A stretch of 64,000 bases of DNA from Gordonia gummivorans (GCF_022513585.1 NZ_JAKWBF010000001.1:248001-312000); one strand, 5' to 3'; counted from the first letter of the stretch, positions 51,449 through 60,763 are shown. Numbers and translations: made by a program. The notes: generated by a model from the sequence alone, not told the origin.

Positions 51449-52165
51449 CTATCTCAGTTCGCCGAGCACATCCGCGTGGCCGTGCCGTCGGCACCAGCTC
51501 ACGATGTAGCGGGCGTGCAGACCGCACCACCGGTAGACGGCTGCCTGAGTCATGGGCAGCCGGTCGTCGTGCTCACCTCGACGTTCGATGATCGGCCCGA
51601 GGTAATGGCTGGTGACCTTGTTGGCGGTGTTGGGCGACACCTTCGCGGCCCGCGCCAGTGAGACGTTGTCCGACGACGCCCCGGACGCGATGGCCCCTGC
51701 GAGCCGTCCCGCGGTGTGGCCACGCTGCCCCACGAAGAGCTCATAGAGCGGCGTCCGGCGCCGGTCCGTGGCCGGCTCGAAGGGCAGACGTTGCCCGTAG
51801 GCCACGGTCCGGATCGATTCCATCAGTGCCTGGAGGCCGTCGGACTTGGCGACCACGCCGAGCACCTCGGGACGCAGTCTCGCCTCGTCCAGATGGTCCT
51901 GCTCCATTCCATATCCCTGCGTGGCGAGCAGCACGGGTGCCAGGCGGTCGTGCTTGGTGAGCGCATCGATGACGTCGAGACCGTCGAAGGTCCATTCCGT
52001 CTCGGGGCTGTTCCAGATCAGGTCGGCCACCACGACGTCGAAACGAACCTGCCCGGCCACCGCACGCGTGAACTCATCTTCGTCGGTGGCCACCACCACG
52101 GTCACGTCATCAAAGGCTTGCAACGGCGGTTCGACGACATGCCCGAGCGGCGACGCGATCAGCAT
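51449..52165 (-). CDS. Response-regulator-like protein
   Basis: A 238-residue protein with a receiver-like first half (MLIASPLGHVVEPPLQAFDD, VVVADLIWNSPETEWTFDGL, APVLLATQGYGM) that lacks a convincing full set of phosphoacceptor and lysine residues, then a C-terminal HTH-like stretch (NVSLARAAKVSPNTANKVTS). Probably a phosphorylation-independent DNA-binding protein. The ATG at 52165 has GAGAGGA six bases upstream. It is convergent with the double-TerD gene, 8 bases away, and divergent from 52355. No kinase gene lies nearby. Confidence 0.65.
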   Translation of the reverse strand: MLIASPLGHVVEPPLQAFDDVTVVVATDEDEFTRAVAGQVRFDVVVADLIWNSPETEWTFDGLDVIDALTKHDRLAPVLLATQGYGMEQDHLDEARLRPEVLGVVAKSDGLQALMESIRTVAYGQRLPFEPATDRRRTPLYELFVGQRGHTAGRLAGAIASGASSDNVSLARAAKVSPNTANKVTSHYLGPIIERRGEHDDRLPMTQAAVYRWCGLHARYIVSWCRRHGHADVLGELR

Positions 52166-52354
52166 CCGCAGTCCTCTCAGCACGTGCGTAATCTTGCCGG
52201 ATCGTCGGCAATCATGCGACATCACGCATCGCGGGTTGTCATTCATGCGAAGCAGCACCCGGATATGTCCGAATCGGGTCGCAAACTCTGCTGACTTGCG
52301 CGATCCGTTCAATCAGGATTGAGCATGGATGCCCGATCTCGTCAGGAGGACCGC

Positions 52355-52984
52355 ATGACGTCCACGATGCCCGCCCCGGGAATCCCGGTCGCGCCGGTCC
52401 AACCCACCGTTGCGGTAGTCGGTGTGGAGAGCATCGCCACCGCGGCACTCGTCGCGCTGGTCGAGCGGTCCGGCCTTCGTGCTGTTCACGTGCCCCCCAC
52501 CAGCGACGACGTCGTTGTCGCCCACGGAATCATCGCTCGTGAACCCAACGACCTGCGCCAGGCGCGCATCGGCGACTGCGGACATCCCATTCCCACCGTC
52601 TTCCTGTCCACGCCCGACCGGATAGGGAGGATCACCGCATATGGCGGCGGTCCCAGCGTGAGAGTGATCCCGGCCGAAGGACCCGAGTCGCTTGCGTACC
52701 TCGAGCGGTTTCTCACCGAGATCGCCGAGCGCGCCCCGCGTCCGGCTCGAGTCCATGTCACTCCCCGCGAGTGTGAGATTCTGCACACCTACACCCTGGG
52801 TGCCACACTTCGGCAGACATCGCGTTTGCATCGCATCGCCGAGAGCACAGTGCGCGAACACTATCGTCGCGTCGCACGGCGCTATGAGGACGCAGGACGT
52901 CCGGTGGGCAACAAGGCCCAGATGCTGCTGCAGCTCGTGGCCGACGGGTGGATCGATTCCGCTGCGATGCGCGAATCTGCCTGA
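52355..52984 (+). CDS. LuxR-like DNA-binding protein
   Basis: A 209-residue protein with an atypical receiver-like N-terminus (TVAVVGVESIATAALVALVE, SDDVVVAHGIIAREP) and a LuxR-type HTH in the C-terminal third: HVTPRECEILHTYTLGATLR, then RIAESTVREHYRRVARRYED. A strong AGGAGG stands five bases before the ATG. Paired back to back with 51449-52165; together they resemble atypical regulator pairs of mycolic-acid actinobacteria. Target unknown; the Ter locus is the nearest candidate. Confidence 0.75.
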   Translation: MTSTMPAPGIPVAPVQPTVAVVGVESIATAALVALVERSGLRAVHVPPTSDDVVVAHGIIAREPNDLRQARIGDCGHPIPTVFLSTPDRIGRITAYGGGPSVRVIPAEGPESLAYLERFLTEIAERAPRPARVHVTPRECEILHTYTLGATLRQTSRLHRIAESTVREHYRRVARRYEDAGRPVGNKAQMLLQLVADGWIDSAAMRESA

Positions 52985-53054
52985 CGTTCTACGGCCACCC
53001 AGCAGCTTTCGAAAGATGAACAAGCCACCGGGCGGCATGTGCCGTCGGTGAATA

Positions 53055-53612
53055 ATGGACATCATGCGGTCGCGCGGGAAGATCATCGATGCCACCCTCG
53101 AACTGGTGCAGACGTCGGGTTTTGACGGCGTCACCATCGCGGCCGTCGCCGAATCTGCCGGAGTGTCGCGACAGACCGTGTACTCGATCTTCGGAACGCG
53201 GGAGGACCTGGTTTCGCAGTCGGTGGCCCATCTGACGCTGATGGCGATGGAAGACATCCAGGCGCATGCCGCGGCAACCGACAACCCCACCGACTTCCTC
53301 ATCGAACTGGTGATGGCCGGACGGCATTTTGCGCGAACCACGCCGGTTCTGAAGGCGATGTTCCAGGCCGACCAAGGCAATCCGCTCTTCGACGAGGGGG
53401 TGATCCGACGCGCCAAACCCGTTGGGTTGCAGTTCCTGTCACCACTGAAGGGCCAAGTCCGCGACATCGAGGACCTGGCCGAACTCATGGTCCACCTCAG
53501 CCTGTCGGTGGTTCTGTTCGACGACCGGCCCGACAAGGAACTGCGCCAGTTCCTGCGCCGCTGGCTCGACCCCATGGTCGCGAGCATCCGGATCGACGCG
53601 CCTACTCCCTGA
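53055..53612 (+). CDS. TetR-family transcriptional regulator
   Basis: A 185-residue TetR. The HTH is in IIDATLELVQTSGFDGVTIA and AVAESAGVSRQTVYSIFGTR, followed by an all-helical ligand domain (MVHLSLSVVLFDDRPDKELR). It lies 145 bases upstream of the cholesterol-oxidase-like gene, which has its own strong promoter, so regulation of that gene is plausible. Ligand unknown; a sterol or fatty-acyl compound would fit the context. ATG at 53055 or the next Met three codons later. Confidence 0.9.
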   Translation: MDIMRSRGKIIDATLELVQTSGFDGVTIAAVAESAGVSRQTVYSIFGTREDLVSQSVAHLTLMAMEDIQAHAAATDNPTDFLIELVMAGRHFARTTPVLKAMFQADQGNPLFDEGVIRRAKPVGLQFLSPLKGQVRDIEDLAELMVHLSLSVVLFDDRPDKELRQFLRRWLDPMVASIRIDAPTP

Positions 53613-53685
53613 GGCCCGCGCACCTCCGCAAACCGCCTTGGCGGGTGGTGCGACAGGACACAAAGGTGAGGATTCCCTCCATTAG

Positions 53686-53715
53686 TTGACACATTTGGCC
53701 ACCTATGTCTAGTTT
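53686..53715 (+). promoter_or_regulatory. Sigma-70-type promoter of the GMC oxidoreductase gene
   Basis: TTGACA (53686-53691), an 18-base spacer and TAGTTT (53710-53715). The transcript would carry about 35 bases of leader before the ATG at 53757. Confidence 0.7.
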
Positions 53716-53756
53716 TGGGTCTCGTTCGGGGAGATCCACTTCACTCACTGGGGGCC

Positions 53757-55367
53757 ATGGTGTCTGCTGACACGCGCATTTCTCGTCGTACCTTCCTCGC
53801 CGGCACCGGAGCCGTGGTGGCCGGTGCGGCCGTAAGCAGCGCCATCGGTGGCGCTCCGACCGCATCCGCTCAACCGGCCAAGCGCGTGCGGACGGTGCGC
53901 GAGGATCACCGCGTCGTCGTCATCGGGTCCGGTTTCGGCGGCGGCGTCGCAGCTCTGCGGCTCGCCCAGGCGGGCGTTCGGGTGCTCGTCCTCGAGCGGG
54001 GACGCTGGTGGCGGACCGGACCCAACGCCAACACCTTCCCCAACCCGACCAACCCCGACAAGCGAATCCTCTGGTACAACTCGGCGTCGCAGATCTTCGG
54101 TCGGCCGATCTCGGTGGAACCCTATGTAGGACTTCTCGAAACGGTGGTCGGCGACAACATGACCGCGGTCTGCGCGGCAGGCGTGGGCGGCGGCTCACTG
54201 GTCTACCAGGGTATGACCCTGCAGCCCGATCGGGCTGTCTTCGAAGCCCACTTCCCCAACGCTCTCGACTGGCCGACGATGAATCGGGTGCACTACCCGC
54301 GCGTCGCCCGGATGCTGCACCTCGCGACCGCCCCGGACGCACTGGTCAATTCGCCGAACTACCGTGCCGCACGGCATTTCGCCGATCGCGTCCGCCATCT
54401 CGGCCTGCCGCTGTCGAAGATCCCGATGCCGATCGACTGGAACTACGCACTCGCCGAGTTGCAGGGCAAGATGCGGGCGTCGTACACCACCGGCGACGGA
54501 CAACTCGGCGTGAACAACGGCGGCAAGTTCAGCGTCGACAAGACCTACATCGCGGCCGCACAGGCCACCGGCAACGCCACCATCCGGACCCAGAGCAACG
54601 TCACCGAGATCTTCCGTAACCCCAACGGACAGTGGGTGATCCACGTCGACAAGCTCGACGATTCCGGGCGGGCAATCGAGAAGCAGATCCTCACGACGCC
54701 CACGCTCATCATGGGTGCGGGCAGCGTCAACACCACCCGACTATTGATGCGCGCCGAGAAGCTCGGACACATCCCCGACCTCCCCGACGGCCTCGGCCAG
54801 GGATGGGGCACCAACGCCGACCGCATCTACATGTGGACCGATCCAGACGCCGATTTCGGCGCCAAGCAGGGCGGACCGGTGGTCTACGGCAGCAAGAACT
54901 GGCGGGACCCGGAGTCGGCGTTCACCGTCATCCAGGCGTCGATGCCGCCCAATCCCATCGGACCGAAGACCACCATGCTCGTCGGCTACGGCGCCAGCCG
55001 GGTGCGCGGACACTTCCGCTACGACGGCCGCAGCGATCAGGCCCGACTGTGGTGGCCGGCCACCGGCGACGAGTCGATCCAGAACCGGCACATCGGCCCG
55101 ACCGTCAAACGCATCGCCGGCCCTCGGTCCGTCCTCACCGACACCAACGGGATCGTCAACTCCACCTGGCACCCGCTGGGCGGGGCATGCATGGGCACCG
55201 TGTGTGACCTGGACGGCCGCGTCCGCGGGCAGCGCGGACTGTACGTCGTCGACGGTGCGTTGATGCCCGGAAACTCGGCGGCCTGCAATCCGTCGATGAC
55301 GATCGCCGCCGTCGCCGAACGCGCCCTCGATCACATCGTCGCCAAGGACGTGGGCACGCTCATCTGA
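53757..55367 (+). CDS. Tat-exported GMC oxidoreductase, cholesterol-oxidase-like
   Basis: A 536-residue FAD enzyme of the GMC/cholesterol oxidase class. The Tat signal has ISRRTFLAGTGAVV at residues 8-21 and a cleavage site near ASA|QPA. The FAD fold begins RVVVIGSGFGGGVAALRLAQ, and HPLGGACMG with PGNSAACNPSMTIAAVAERA at the end gives the catalytic His and Asn. It would oxidise a 3-beta-hydroxysterol outside the cytoplasm with oxygen as acceptor. The ATG at 53757 or the GTG next to it is the start. Its own promoter and the TetR gene upstream make it a separately controlled unit. Confidence 0.85.
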   Translation: MVSADTRISRRTFLAGTGAVVAGAAVSSAIGGAPTASAQPAKRVRTVREDHRVVVIGSGFGGGVAALRLAQAGVRVLVLERGRWWRTGPNANTFPNPTNPDKRILWYNSASQIFGRPISVEPYVGLLETVVGDNMTAVCAAGVGGGSLVYQGMTLQPDRAVFEAHFPNALDWPTMNRVHYPRVARMLHLATAPDALVNSPNYRAARHFADRVRHLGLPLSKIPMPIDWNYALAELQGKMRASYTTGDGQLGVNNGGKFSVDKTYIAAAQATGNATIRTQSNVTEIFRNPNGQWVIHVDKLDDSGRAIEKQILTTPTLIMGAGSVNTTRLLMRAEKLGHIPDLPDGLGQGWGTNADRIYMWTDPDADFGAKQGGPVVYGSKNWRDPESAFTVIQASMPPNPIGPKTTMLVGYGASRVRGHFRYDGRSDQARLWWPATGDESIQNRHIGPTVKRIAGPRSVLTDTNGIVNSTWHPLGGACMGTVCDLDGRVRGQRGLYVVDGALMPGNSAACNPSMTIAAVAERALDHIVAKDVGTLI

Positions 55368-55388
55368 CCGGCATGACACAGTAAGTGG

Positions 55389-56783
55389 GTGCTGCTGCTC
55401 GGAACCCTGCTGCCCAACGCCCCGGATCTGCCCGACGCCGTCGTGATCGGCGACGATCGACTCTCGCGGGAAGACCTCGTCGGCGCGGCGACGGCGGTCG
55501 CCGAACGCATCCGTGGTGCACACACCCTTGCCGTCCTGGCCCGGCCGAGCATCGACACAGTGCTCGCAGTGGTCGGCGGGTTGATCGCAGGCGTCGCGGT
55601 GGTCCCGGTGCCACCGGATTCGGGTGCGAAAGAACTCGAGCACATCCTCGCCGACTCGGGGGCGCAGGCGTGGCTCGGTCCCGCACCCGACGAGCCGATG
55701 CTGCCCGCGATCCCGGTGCGGCGCTATGCGCGGTCGTGGCATTCACACCCGGAGCCCGCACCGGACTCGACGGCCCTGATCCTCTACACCTCGGGCACCA
55801 CCGGGCTGCCCAAGGGAGTTCCGATCACGCGACGGGCGATCGCAGCGGGTCTCGACGCACTGGCCGACGCCTGGGCCTGGACCTCGAGAGATACCCTGGC
55901 ACATGGTCTTCCGCTGTTTCATGTGCACGGTTTGATACTGGGTGTTCTGGGCCCGTTGCGACGAGGCGGTGCACTGATCCACACCGTCAAACCCACGCCC
56001 GCCGGCTACGCGGCGGCGGCCGAGGCGGGAGCGTCGATGTTCTTCGGCGTCCCCACGGTGTGGCATCGCATGGCATCCGATCCTGCTGCCGCACAAGCAT
56101 TGTCATCGGCGCGACTGCTCGTGTCCGGCAGTGCGCCGCTTCCCGTGCCGGTGTTCGAGCAGATCCGTACGCACACCGGCCACGAGATCGTCGAACGCTA
56201 CGGGATGACCGAGACTCTCATCACCGTCAGTACCCGGGCCGACGGCGAGCGTCGTCCCGGCTGGGTCGGGCTACCGGTGGCAGGCGTCGAAACCCGCTTG
56301 CGCGAGGCCGATTCCGACGTTCCGCACGACGGGGAGAGTGTCGGGGATCTACACGTTCGGGGCACGATGCTGTCGTCGGGCTACCTCAACCGACCCGACG
56401 CCACCGCCGAATCGTGGGTCGGCGACGGCTGGTTCGCCACCGGCGACGTCGCGGTGATCGGCTCGGATGGCATGCACCGCATCGTCGGCCGACGCGCCAC
56501 GGACCTCATCAAGTCGGGCGGCTACCGCATCGGCGCGGGTGAGATCGAGACCGTCTTGATGGCGCATTCCGCCGTCCATGAGGTCGCTGTGGTCGGAGTA
56601 CCCGACGACGATCTGGGTCAGCGCATCGTCGCGTATGTGGTCGGCGACGCCGTGGAGGACCAGGTCCTCATCGAGCTCGTGGCCAATGAACTGTCACATC
56701 ATAAGCGGCCCAGAGAGATTCGCTTCGTGGAGAGCCTTCCGCGCAACGCGATGGGCAAGGTGCAGAAGAAGCTCCTGGGCTGA
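55389..56783 (+). CDS. Acyl-CoA synthetase, FadD36-like
   Basis: A 464-residue AMP-forming ligase, short for the family and similar to FadD36. ALILYTSGTTGLPKGVPITR (129-148) is the P-loop, GHEIVERYGMTETLITVSTR the adenylate site, GWFATGDVAVIGSDGMHRIV the hinge, and RNAMGKVQKKLLG carries the catalytic Lys. The lack of an N-terminal extension fits short- or medium-chain or malonate-type acids. It follows the cholesterol oxidase-like gene by 21 bases, so the two may be cotranscribed. The GTG at 55389 gives MLLLGTLLP, as in that subgroup. Confidence 0.85.
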   Translation: MLLLGTLLPNAPDLPDAVVIGDDRLSREDLVGAATAVAERIRGAHTLAVLARPSIDTVLAVVGGLIAGVAVVPVPPDSGAKELEHILADSGAQAWLGPAPDEPMLPAIPVRRYARSWHSHPEPAPDSTALILYTSGTTGLPKGVPITRRAIAAGLDALADAWAWTSRDTLAHGLPLFHVHGLILGVLGPLRRGGALIHTVKPTPAGYAAAAEAGASMFFGVPTVWHRMASDPAAAQALSSARLLVSGSAPLPVPVFEQIRTHTGHEIVERYGMTETLITVSTRADGERRPGWVGLPVAGVETRLREADSDVPHDGESVGDLHVRGTMLSSGYLNRPDATAESWVGDGWFATGDVAVIGSDGMHRIVGRRATDLIKSGGYRIGAGEIETVLMAHSAVHEVAVVGVPDDDLGQRIVAYVVGDAVEDQVLIELVANELSHHKRPREIRFVESLPRNAMGKVQKKLLG

Positions 56784-56787
56784 GCTC

Positions 56788-57405
56788 ATGGGTACTCGTT
56801 CCGAGACCAATCTGCCGCGGACGTCGGTTCCGCGTCGGCCGTGGCAGTGCTGGGCGCTGGCGATCGTCGAACTCTTCATCACGGCGCAGGCGACGTACGG
56901 AGGCATCTCGCTCATCGCCGACACGTGGCAGATGAATCGAGACTGGCTGGAGCGCACACCGTTTGACAGCTGGGTGGGTCCCGGATGGATGCTCATCGCG
57001 CTCATCGCGGTTCCACACCTGGCGGCTGCCATTGCCGCACTCGTACCGAGTTCGCCACGCCTCGGCGTCCTCGGCGGAGTGCTCGCGGGTGCGACCTTGC
57101 TGCTCTGGATCGTCGTGCAGATCGCAACGCTGCAGGTGTTCTTCTTCCTGCAGCCGGTCATCGCTGTTGTCGACGTGCTCGAGATCGGCCTGGCATTGTG
57201 GTGGCGAAGTGACCACCCTGAAATGTGTCCCCGATTTCCACCCTGGCCAGGGCCGTCGTTGACATATCGTCAGCGCCGACCTCGACGAGGGCGGAATTCG
57301 GTGACAGATTTCAGGCCGAACGCTTCCGGTGGTACCCATTCCGCAGAGCCGCCTGGATATCGGCATAGGTGCTGTTCCACCGCAGAAACACCTGGTTGTA
57401 CGTGA
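56788..57405 (+). CDS. Four-helix membrane protein with read-through tail
   Basis: A 205-residue protein. Four hydrophobic segments occur between residues 20 and 135 (WALAIVELFITAQATYGGIS, WMLIALIAVPHLAAAIAALV, GVLAGATLLLWIVVQIATLQ, QPVIAVVDVLEIGLALWW). After ALWW the sequence turns into Pro/Arg/Ser-rich text (CPRFPPWPGPSLTYRQRRPR) that overlaps the 3' end of the convergent DUF559 gene by 95 bases, so I suspect the native end was lost by a frameshift near 57210. Function unknown. Follows the synthetase gene by 4 bases. Confidence 0.6.
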   Translation: MGTRSETNLPRTSVPRRPWQCWALAIVELFITAQATYGGISLIADTWQMNRDWLERTPFDSWVGPGWMLIALIAVPHLAAAIAALVPSSPRLGVLGGVLAGATLLLWIVVQIATLQVFFFLQPVIAVVDVLEIGLALWWRSDHPEMCPRFPPWPGPSLTYRQRRPRRGRNSVTDFRPNASGGTHSAEPPGYRHRCCSTAETPGCT

Positions 57406-58147
57406 CCCGCATGGGAATGTAGCCGCGGGCGACCAGCTTTCGGTCACGAGTCCGGTCGGCCTCGTAGTTCTCCTCGCCGGTGTGATGCGCCTTGCTGTCG
57501 AACTCGATCGCGAGCCGATCTCCCACCAGCAGATCAATATGTCCGACGCCGGGCACCTCGTGCTGAACCTCCACCTTCACCCCTCTGGACTTCAGGCGGA
57601 GGCGACCCGCGGTCTCAGTGCCCGACGCCGCTCCCTCGTCACACTTTCCGATCGAGCGTCGAATCTTCTCCGGCGCCAAGCGAAACGCGTGCTCGAGCTC
57701 TTTGACAGTCACCTCGCCGAGGTTGAGCGCCGAGTCGCAGAGTATGACGAATCCCTCCTCGTCGAAACACCGCGCACCGTACTGAAGCGACGTCAATACG
57801 TCGTCGACGGCGACCAAGGCGGGCGACGGTCGCCCGTAGCGGCGACAGCGGTCATGAGATTGCCTCCGCTCGTGCCGGGTCACCCGGTTGTGCAGCTCCT
57901 TCGAGTGGTCAGGCACCCAGAGTCCGCAGCGCCGCAGCGCCGATGCGCACGTCACGACACCGCGATCCCGCACTGCGGCAACGACTCCGGGATCAGCGTC
58001 GCGAACCGCGTACCATCCGTGGCGCAAAGGGCTGAGCATCCCGTCGAACTTCGCCTGACGTATGTCCTCGGTGCTGTGGCCGCACGCGAGCAGTTGGTGC
58101 GTGGCCAGCACGCCCCCGTAGGCCTTGGCCAGGTCGTCGAAGTCCAT
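57311..58147 (-). CDS. AbiEi-like N-terminus fused to a DUF559 endonuclease-like domain
   Basis: A 278-residue protein. The first half (MDFDDLAKAYGGVLATHQLL, MLSPLRHGWYAVRDADP, DRGVVTCASALRRCGLW) resembles the winged-helix antitoxin-like N-terminus of AbiEi proteins. The second half is a Vsr/DUF559-type fold: GHIDLLVGDRLAIEFDSKAH followed by NYEADRTRDRKLVARGYIPM, in which the Asp and the E-x-D-x-K form a PD-(D/E)XK-like site. Such fused solitary proteins are widespread in actinobacteria; no AbiEii toxin gene is next to it. The ATG at 58147 is chosen for MDFDDL. The 255-base gap to the next gene holds nothing recognisable. Confidence 0.72.
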   Translation of the reverse strand: MDFDDLAKAYGGVLATHQLLACGHSTEDIRQAKFDGMLSPLRHGWYAVRDADPGVVAAVRDRGVVTCASALRRCGLWVPDHSKELHNRVTRHERRQSHDRCRRYGRPSPALVAVDDVLTSLQYGARCFDEEGFVILCDSALNLGEVTVKELEHAFRLAPEKIRRSIGKCDEGAASGTETAGRLRLKSRGVKVEVQHEVPGVGHIDLLVGDRLAIEFDSKAHHTGEENYEADRTRDRKLVARGYIPMRVTYNQVFLRWNSTYADIQAALRNGYHRKRSA

Positions 58148-58402
58148 GAACGCGAGTGTGCACGGCCATCGTGCCTGCATTGCCGCTCACGATGCACCTG
58201 TGGAGAACCACCACCGCCTGTGAAAGGTTTGGGACGCACATGCACGTAGTGTGCCGATCGGGTGCCCACAGTCGGTCTGCGCGTCGGCCGCTGAAAACCG
58301 CCCCAGAAACCTGCCGCCGATATCCGCCCTCACCACGTACGTCATCGACAGTGCGTAAACAGGGGAGCTGACGAGGGCGGGAATCTGGGGCGGATTCCAG
58401 AG

Positions 58403-59521
58403 TCACGCGGCTCCCGGGGTGAGTAGGTCGAGGCAACCTGCGGTGACCGCGCGATCACGGAACTGATCCGGGGTGCCACCGATGGCAGCGGTTGCGCGCG
58501 CATGCCGGAAGTGCAAGTGCGCGTCATGCTCCCACGTGAAGCCAATCCCGCCGGAGACTTGGATCAATGCGCTGGATGCGTCGGAATAGGTGTCGGCCGC
58601 CTGAGCCCGCGCCAACAGCACGATCTGCTCCGCCGCGCTGGCATTGTCGGCGTCATGGGGGTCTGCGGCTGCGACGACGAGCGCCCGTGCCGCAGCAGTG
58701 GCGACAGCAGTGTGGGCGCACCGATGAGAAACTGCCTGGTAGGTCCCTATCACCTGACCGAATTGCTCACGGACCTTGGCATACTCCACCATCCCGTTGA
58801 GGCAGCCTTGCGCGCCACCTACCTGCTCGGCCGCGAGGAGCATGGTCTCGAGCCGATGGTGCCGGGCGAGGGCGCCGGCGTCCGCGGGAGTCGTCAGCAG
58901 CAACGCAGGTGTGTCAGAGAATGCGATGTCCGCCAACGGAACTACCAGGTCGACGCCGGGCACCGAGGTGCGTTCGATCCGCGCGTCCCCCGTGTGGATC
59001 AGCGCCAGGGCAGGACCCTGCGGCGTCGACACCGACGCCACGATCACATGCGCGACCGCTCCGTGGGTCACCGCTCCGAGTCGTCCGCTGACTCGCCCAT
59101 CGGCATAGGTGAGGGTGTTGTCGCCCGTGGGTGTTCCCACCACCGCGGACCCGGCGAGGATGCTCTCCACAACCTCACGTTCCTGGGTGGGAACAGCGTC
59201 GGGGTCCACACCGACGAGCGCCGCCGACAGCAGCAGAGTGGCGCGAACCGGCCCCGGATACAGGGTGGCCCCGCACTCTTCGGCCGCCGCGACGAGATGT
59301 GCCGCCGGAAGCTGCAGGCCACCCCAGGATTCGGGTGTACCGAGACCGGTGATGCCCACTTGTTCCGACAGCGTGCGCCAGCCCGCGACATCGAATCCCG
59401 CTGCAGTGCGACCAGTCTGGTCAGTCGCGTCCCGGTTGTGTCGAACCTCGGCGATTCCCGGATGGTCGGCGAAGTAGGTGCGCAGGGAGGTGCGCACCTC
59501 GTCGGTGGAGATGTCATGCAT
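58403..59521 (-). CDS. Acyl-CoA dehydrogenase-family protein
   Basis: A 372-residue acyl-CoA dehydrogenase-like flavoprotein. VGITGLGTPESWGGLQLPAA and AEECGATLYPGPVRATLLLS are the N-terminal helices, EYAKVREQFGQVIGTYQAVS the flavin/substrate helix, and ALIQVSGGIGFTWEHDAHLH the C-terminal signature. The catalytic Glu of classic enzymes is not at its usual place (GGIGFTWEHDAHL has a Glu, as in FadE subunits of steroid-type heterotetramers). It is last in the minus-strand catabolic operon, separated from the hydrolase gene by a repeat copy. Confidence 0.85.
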   Translation of the reverse strand: MHDISTDEVRTSLRTYFADHPGIAEVRHNRDATDQTGRTAAGFDVAGWRTLSEQVGITGLGTPESWGGLQLPAAHLVAAAEECGATLYPGPVRATLLLSAALVGVDPDAVPTQEREVVESILAGSAVVGTPTGDNTLTYADGRVSGRLGAVTHGAVAHVIVASVSTPQGPALALIHTGDARIERTSVPGVDLVVPLADIAFSDTPALLLTTPADAGALARHHRLETMLLAAEQVGGAQGCLNGMVEYAKVREQFGQVIGTYQAVSHRCAHTAVATAAARALVVAAADPHDADNASAAEQIVLLARAQAADTYSDASSALIQVSGGIGFTWEHDAHLHFRHARATAAIGGTPDQFRDRAVTAGCLDLLTPGAA

Positions 59522-59532
59522 GGCTGCGGCCG

Positions 59533-59577
59533 CCCTTCGAGGCTCGTCGCTCGCGCTCCTCGCACCTCAGGGAGCGG
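59533..59577. repeat. Intergenic palindromic repeat, half element inside an operon
   Basis: CCCTTCGAGGCTCGTCGC, then TCGCGCTCCTCGCACCTCAG and GGAGCGG. It fills the 63-base gap between the hydrolase stop and the next acyl-CoA dehydrogenase start, so it lies within the transcribed region of the operon. Confidence 0.7.
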
Positions 59578-59584
59578 ATGGGTG

Positions 59585-60763
59585 TCACACGCCGGTCCAT
59601 GACCGCTCACCCAACCAGTCGGTGATCGTCGTGACGGCCTGCTTGAGGTACGGGATCTGTTCGCGGCCCGAATAGTAGTGCGTCGCACCGGCAATCGTGT
59701 GCATCGTCTTGTCCGGATGCCCGACGGCGTCGAAGAGCCGCTGGGTGTGGCTCGGGGTGCACGCATTGTCGGCGGAGTTGCCGATGACCAGGGTGGGCAC
59801 CTCGAGATCGGCCGCGCAGCGCGGGCCGTCGCCGTTGGCATCGTCATAGCTCCACTGCGACAACCAGCTTCGCAAGGTGGTGAAGCGGGCCAAGCCGACC
59901 GGGCCCATGTTGACGATGCGCGGATCACCCAGGTAGCAGCCGGGTTTGCGGTCGTTGGGGTCCTGGGTGAGGTCGAGCCAGCGGGGGTCGGCCATGGTCC
60001 CGTGCACCACGAACCCGCGCTCCATCAGCGGCTCACCCCGACCACGCAGATCGGCGAGCTGATCCTTGACCCACGCGGTGATGCGCCGATTTCGGTCGAT
60101 CTGCGCGGCCCGGTAGCGCGTCACGAACTCTTCGGTGTAGGGCGCCTGATTCGGGTTGTTGGGGTTGTACAGGTCGAGCTCGGGATCGCGTTTCTCCGGG
60201 TCGTTTTCGTCCAGGATCGACGGATCCATCCACTCCGTGAGCGTGCCGTGGCGGCTCACGTGAGCGGCGAGCAACATCATGCCGTCGGCGGCGGGCAGGT
60301 CGAGCTGGGTGAGATCCGGTGGTTCACCCGCCGGGGTGGCGGTGACCGTCGCGTGTTGCGCCTGCTGTTGGTAGTACAGCGACAGTGCGCCACCGCCGCT
60401 CCAGCCGGCCAAGATCACCTTCTCGTAGCCGAGTCGCTCCTTGGCGTCCTTGACGCAGGCACCGAGGTCCTGCACGACCTTCTCCATGATGAGCGCGCTG
60501 TCGACGCCGCGATACCGGCTGTTGCAATAGATCACGTGATGCCCGGCGCGTGGCAACGCATTCGACATCGGCAGGTAGGCACCGCCACCGATCGGATGCA
60601 TGAAGATGATGACCGTGTCGGACGGAACATCCTTGGGGCGCAACAGATAACTTTCCAGTACCACGCTGTCCGTCACGCCACCGTAGGTGTCGCGATAGGC
60701 CGAGGTGTCGTCGAAGACGACGAGGTAGGGCACGCGCTCGTACTCGAACTTCTTCTCGCTCAT
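59585..60763 (-). CDS. Alpha/beta hydrolase of the catabolic operon
   Basis: A 392-residue alpha/beta hydrolase. VIIFMHPIGGGAYLPMSNAL is the oxyanion region, GYEKVILAGWSGGGALSLYY has the nucleophile (Ser122), LVIGNSADNACTPSHTQRLF the acid and HTIAGATHYYSGREQ the His. No signal peptide. Likely hydrolyses a ring-cleaved or ester/thioester intermediate. The ATG at 60763 overlaps the stop of the homogentisate-dioxygenase-like gene (ATGA). Confidence 0.83.
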   Translation of the reverse strand: MSEKKFEYERVPYLVVFDDTSAYRDTYGGVTDSVVLESYLLRPKDVPSDTVIIFMHPIGGGAYLPMSNALPRAGHHVIYCNSRYRGVDSALIMEKVVQDLGACVKDAKERLGYEKVILAGWSGGGALSLYYQQQAQHATVTATPAGEPPDLTQLDLPAADGMMLLAAHVSRHGTLTEWMDPSILDENDPEKRDPELDLYNPNNPNQAPYTEEFVTRYRAAQIDRNRRITAWVKDQLADLRGRGEPLMERGFVVHGTMADPRWLDLTQDPNDRKPGCYLGDPRIVNMGPVGLARFTTLRSWLSQWSYDDANGDGPRCAADLEVPTLVIGNSADNACTPSHTQRLFDAVGHPDKTMHTIAGATHYYSGREQIPYLKQAVTTITDWLGERSWTGV

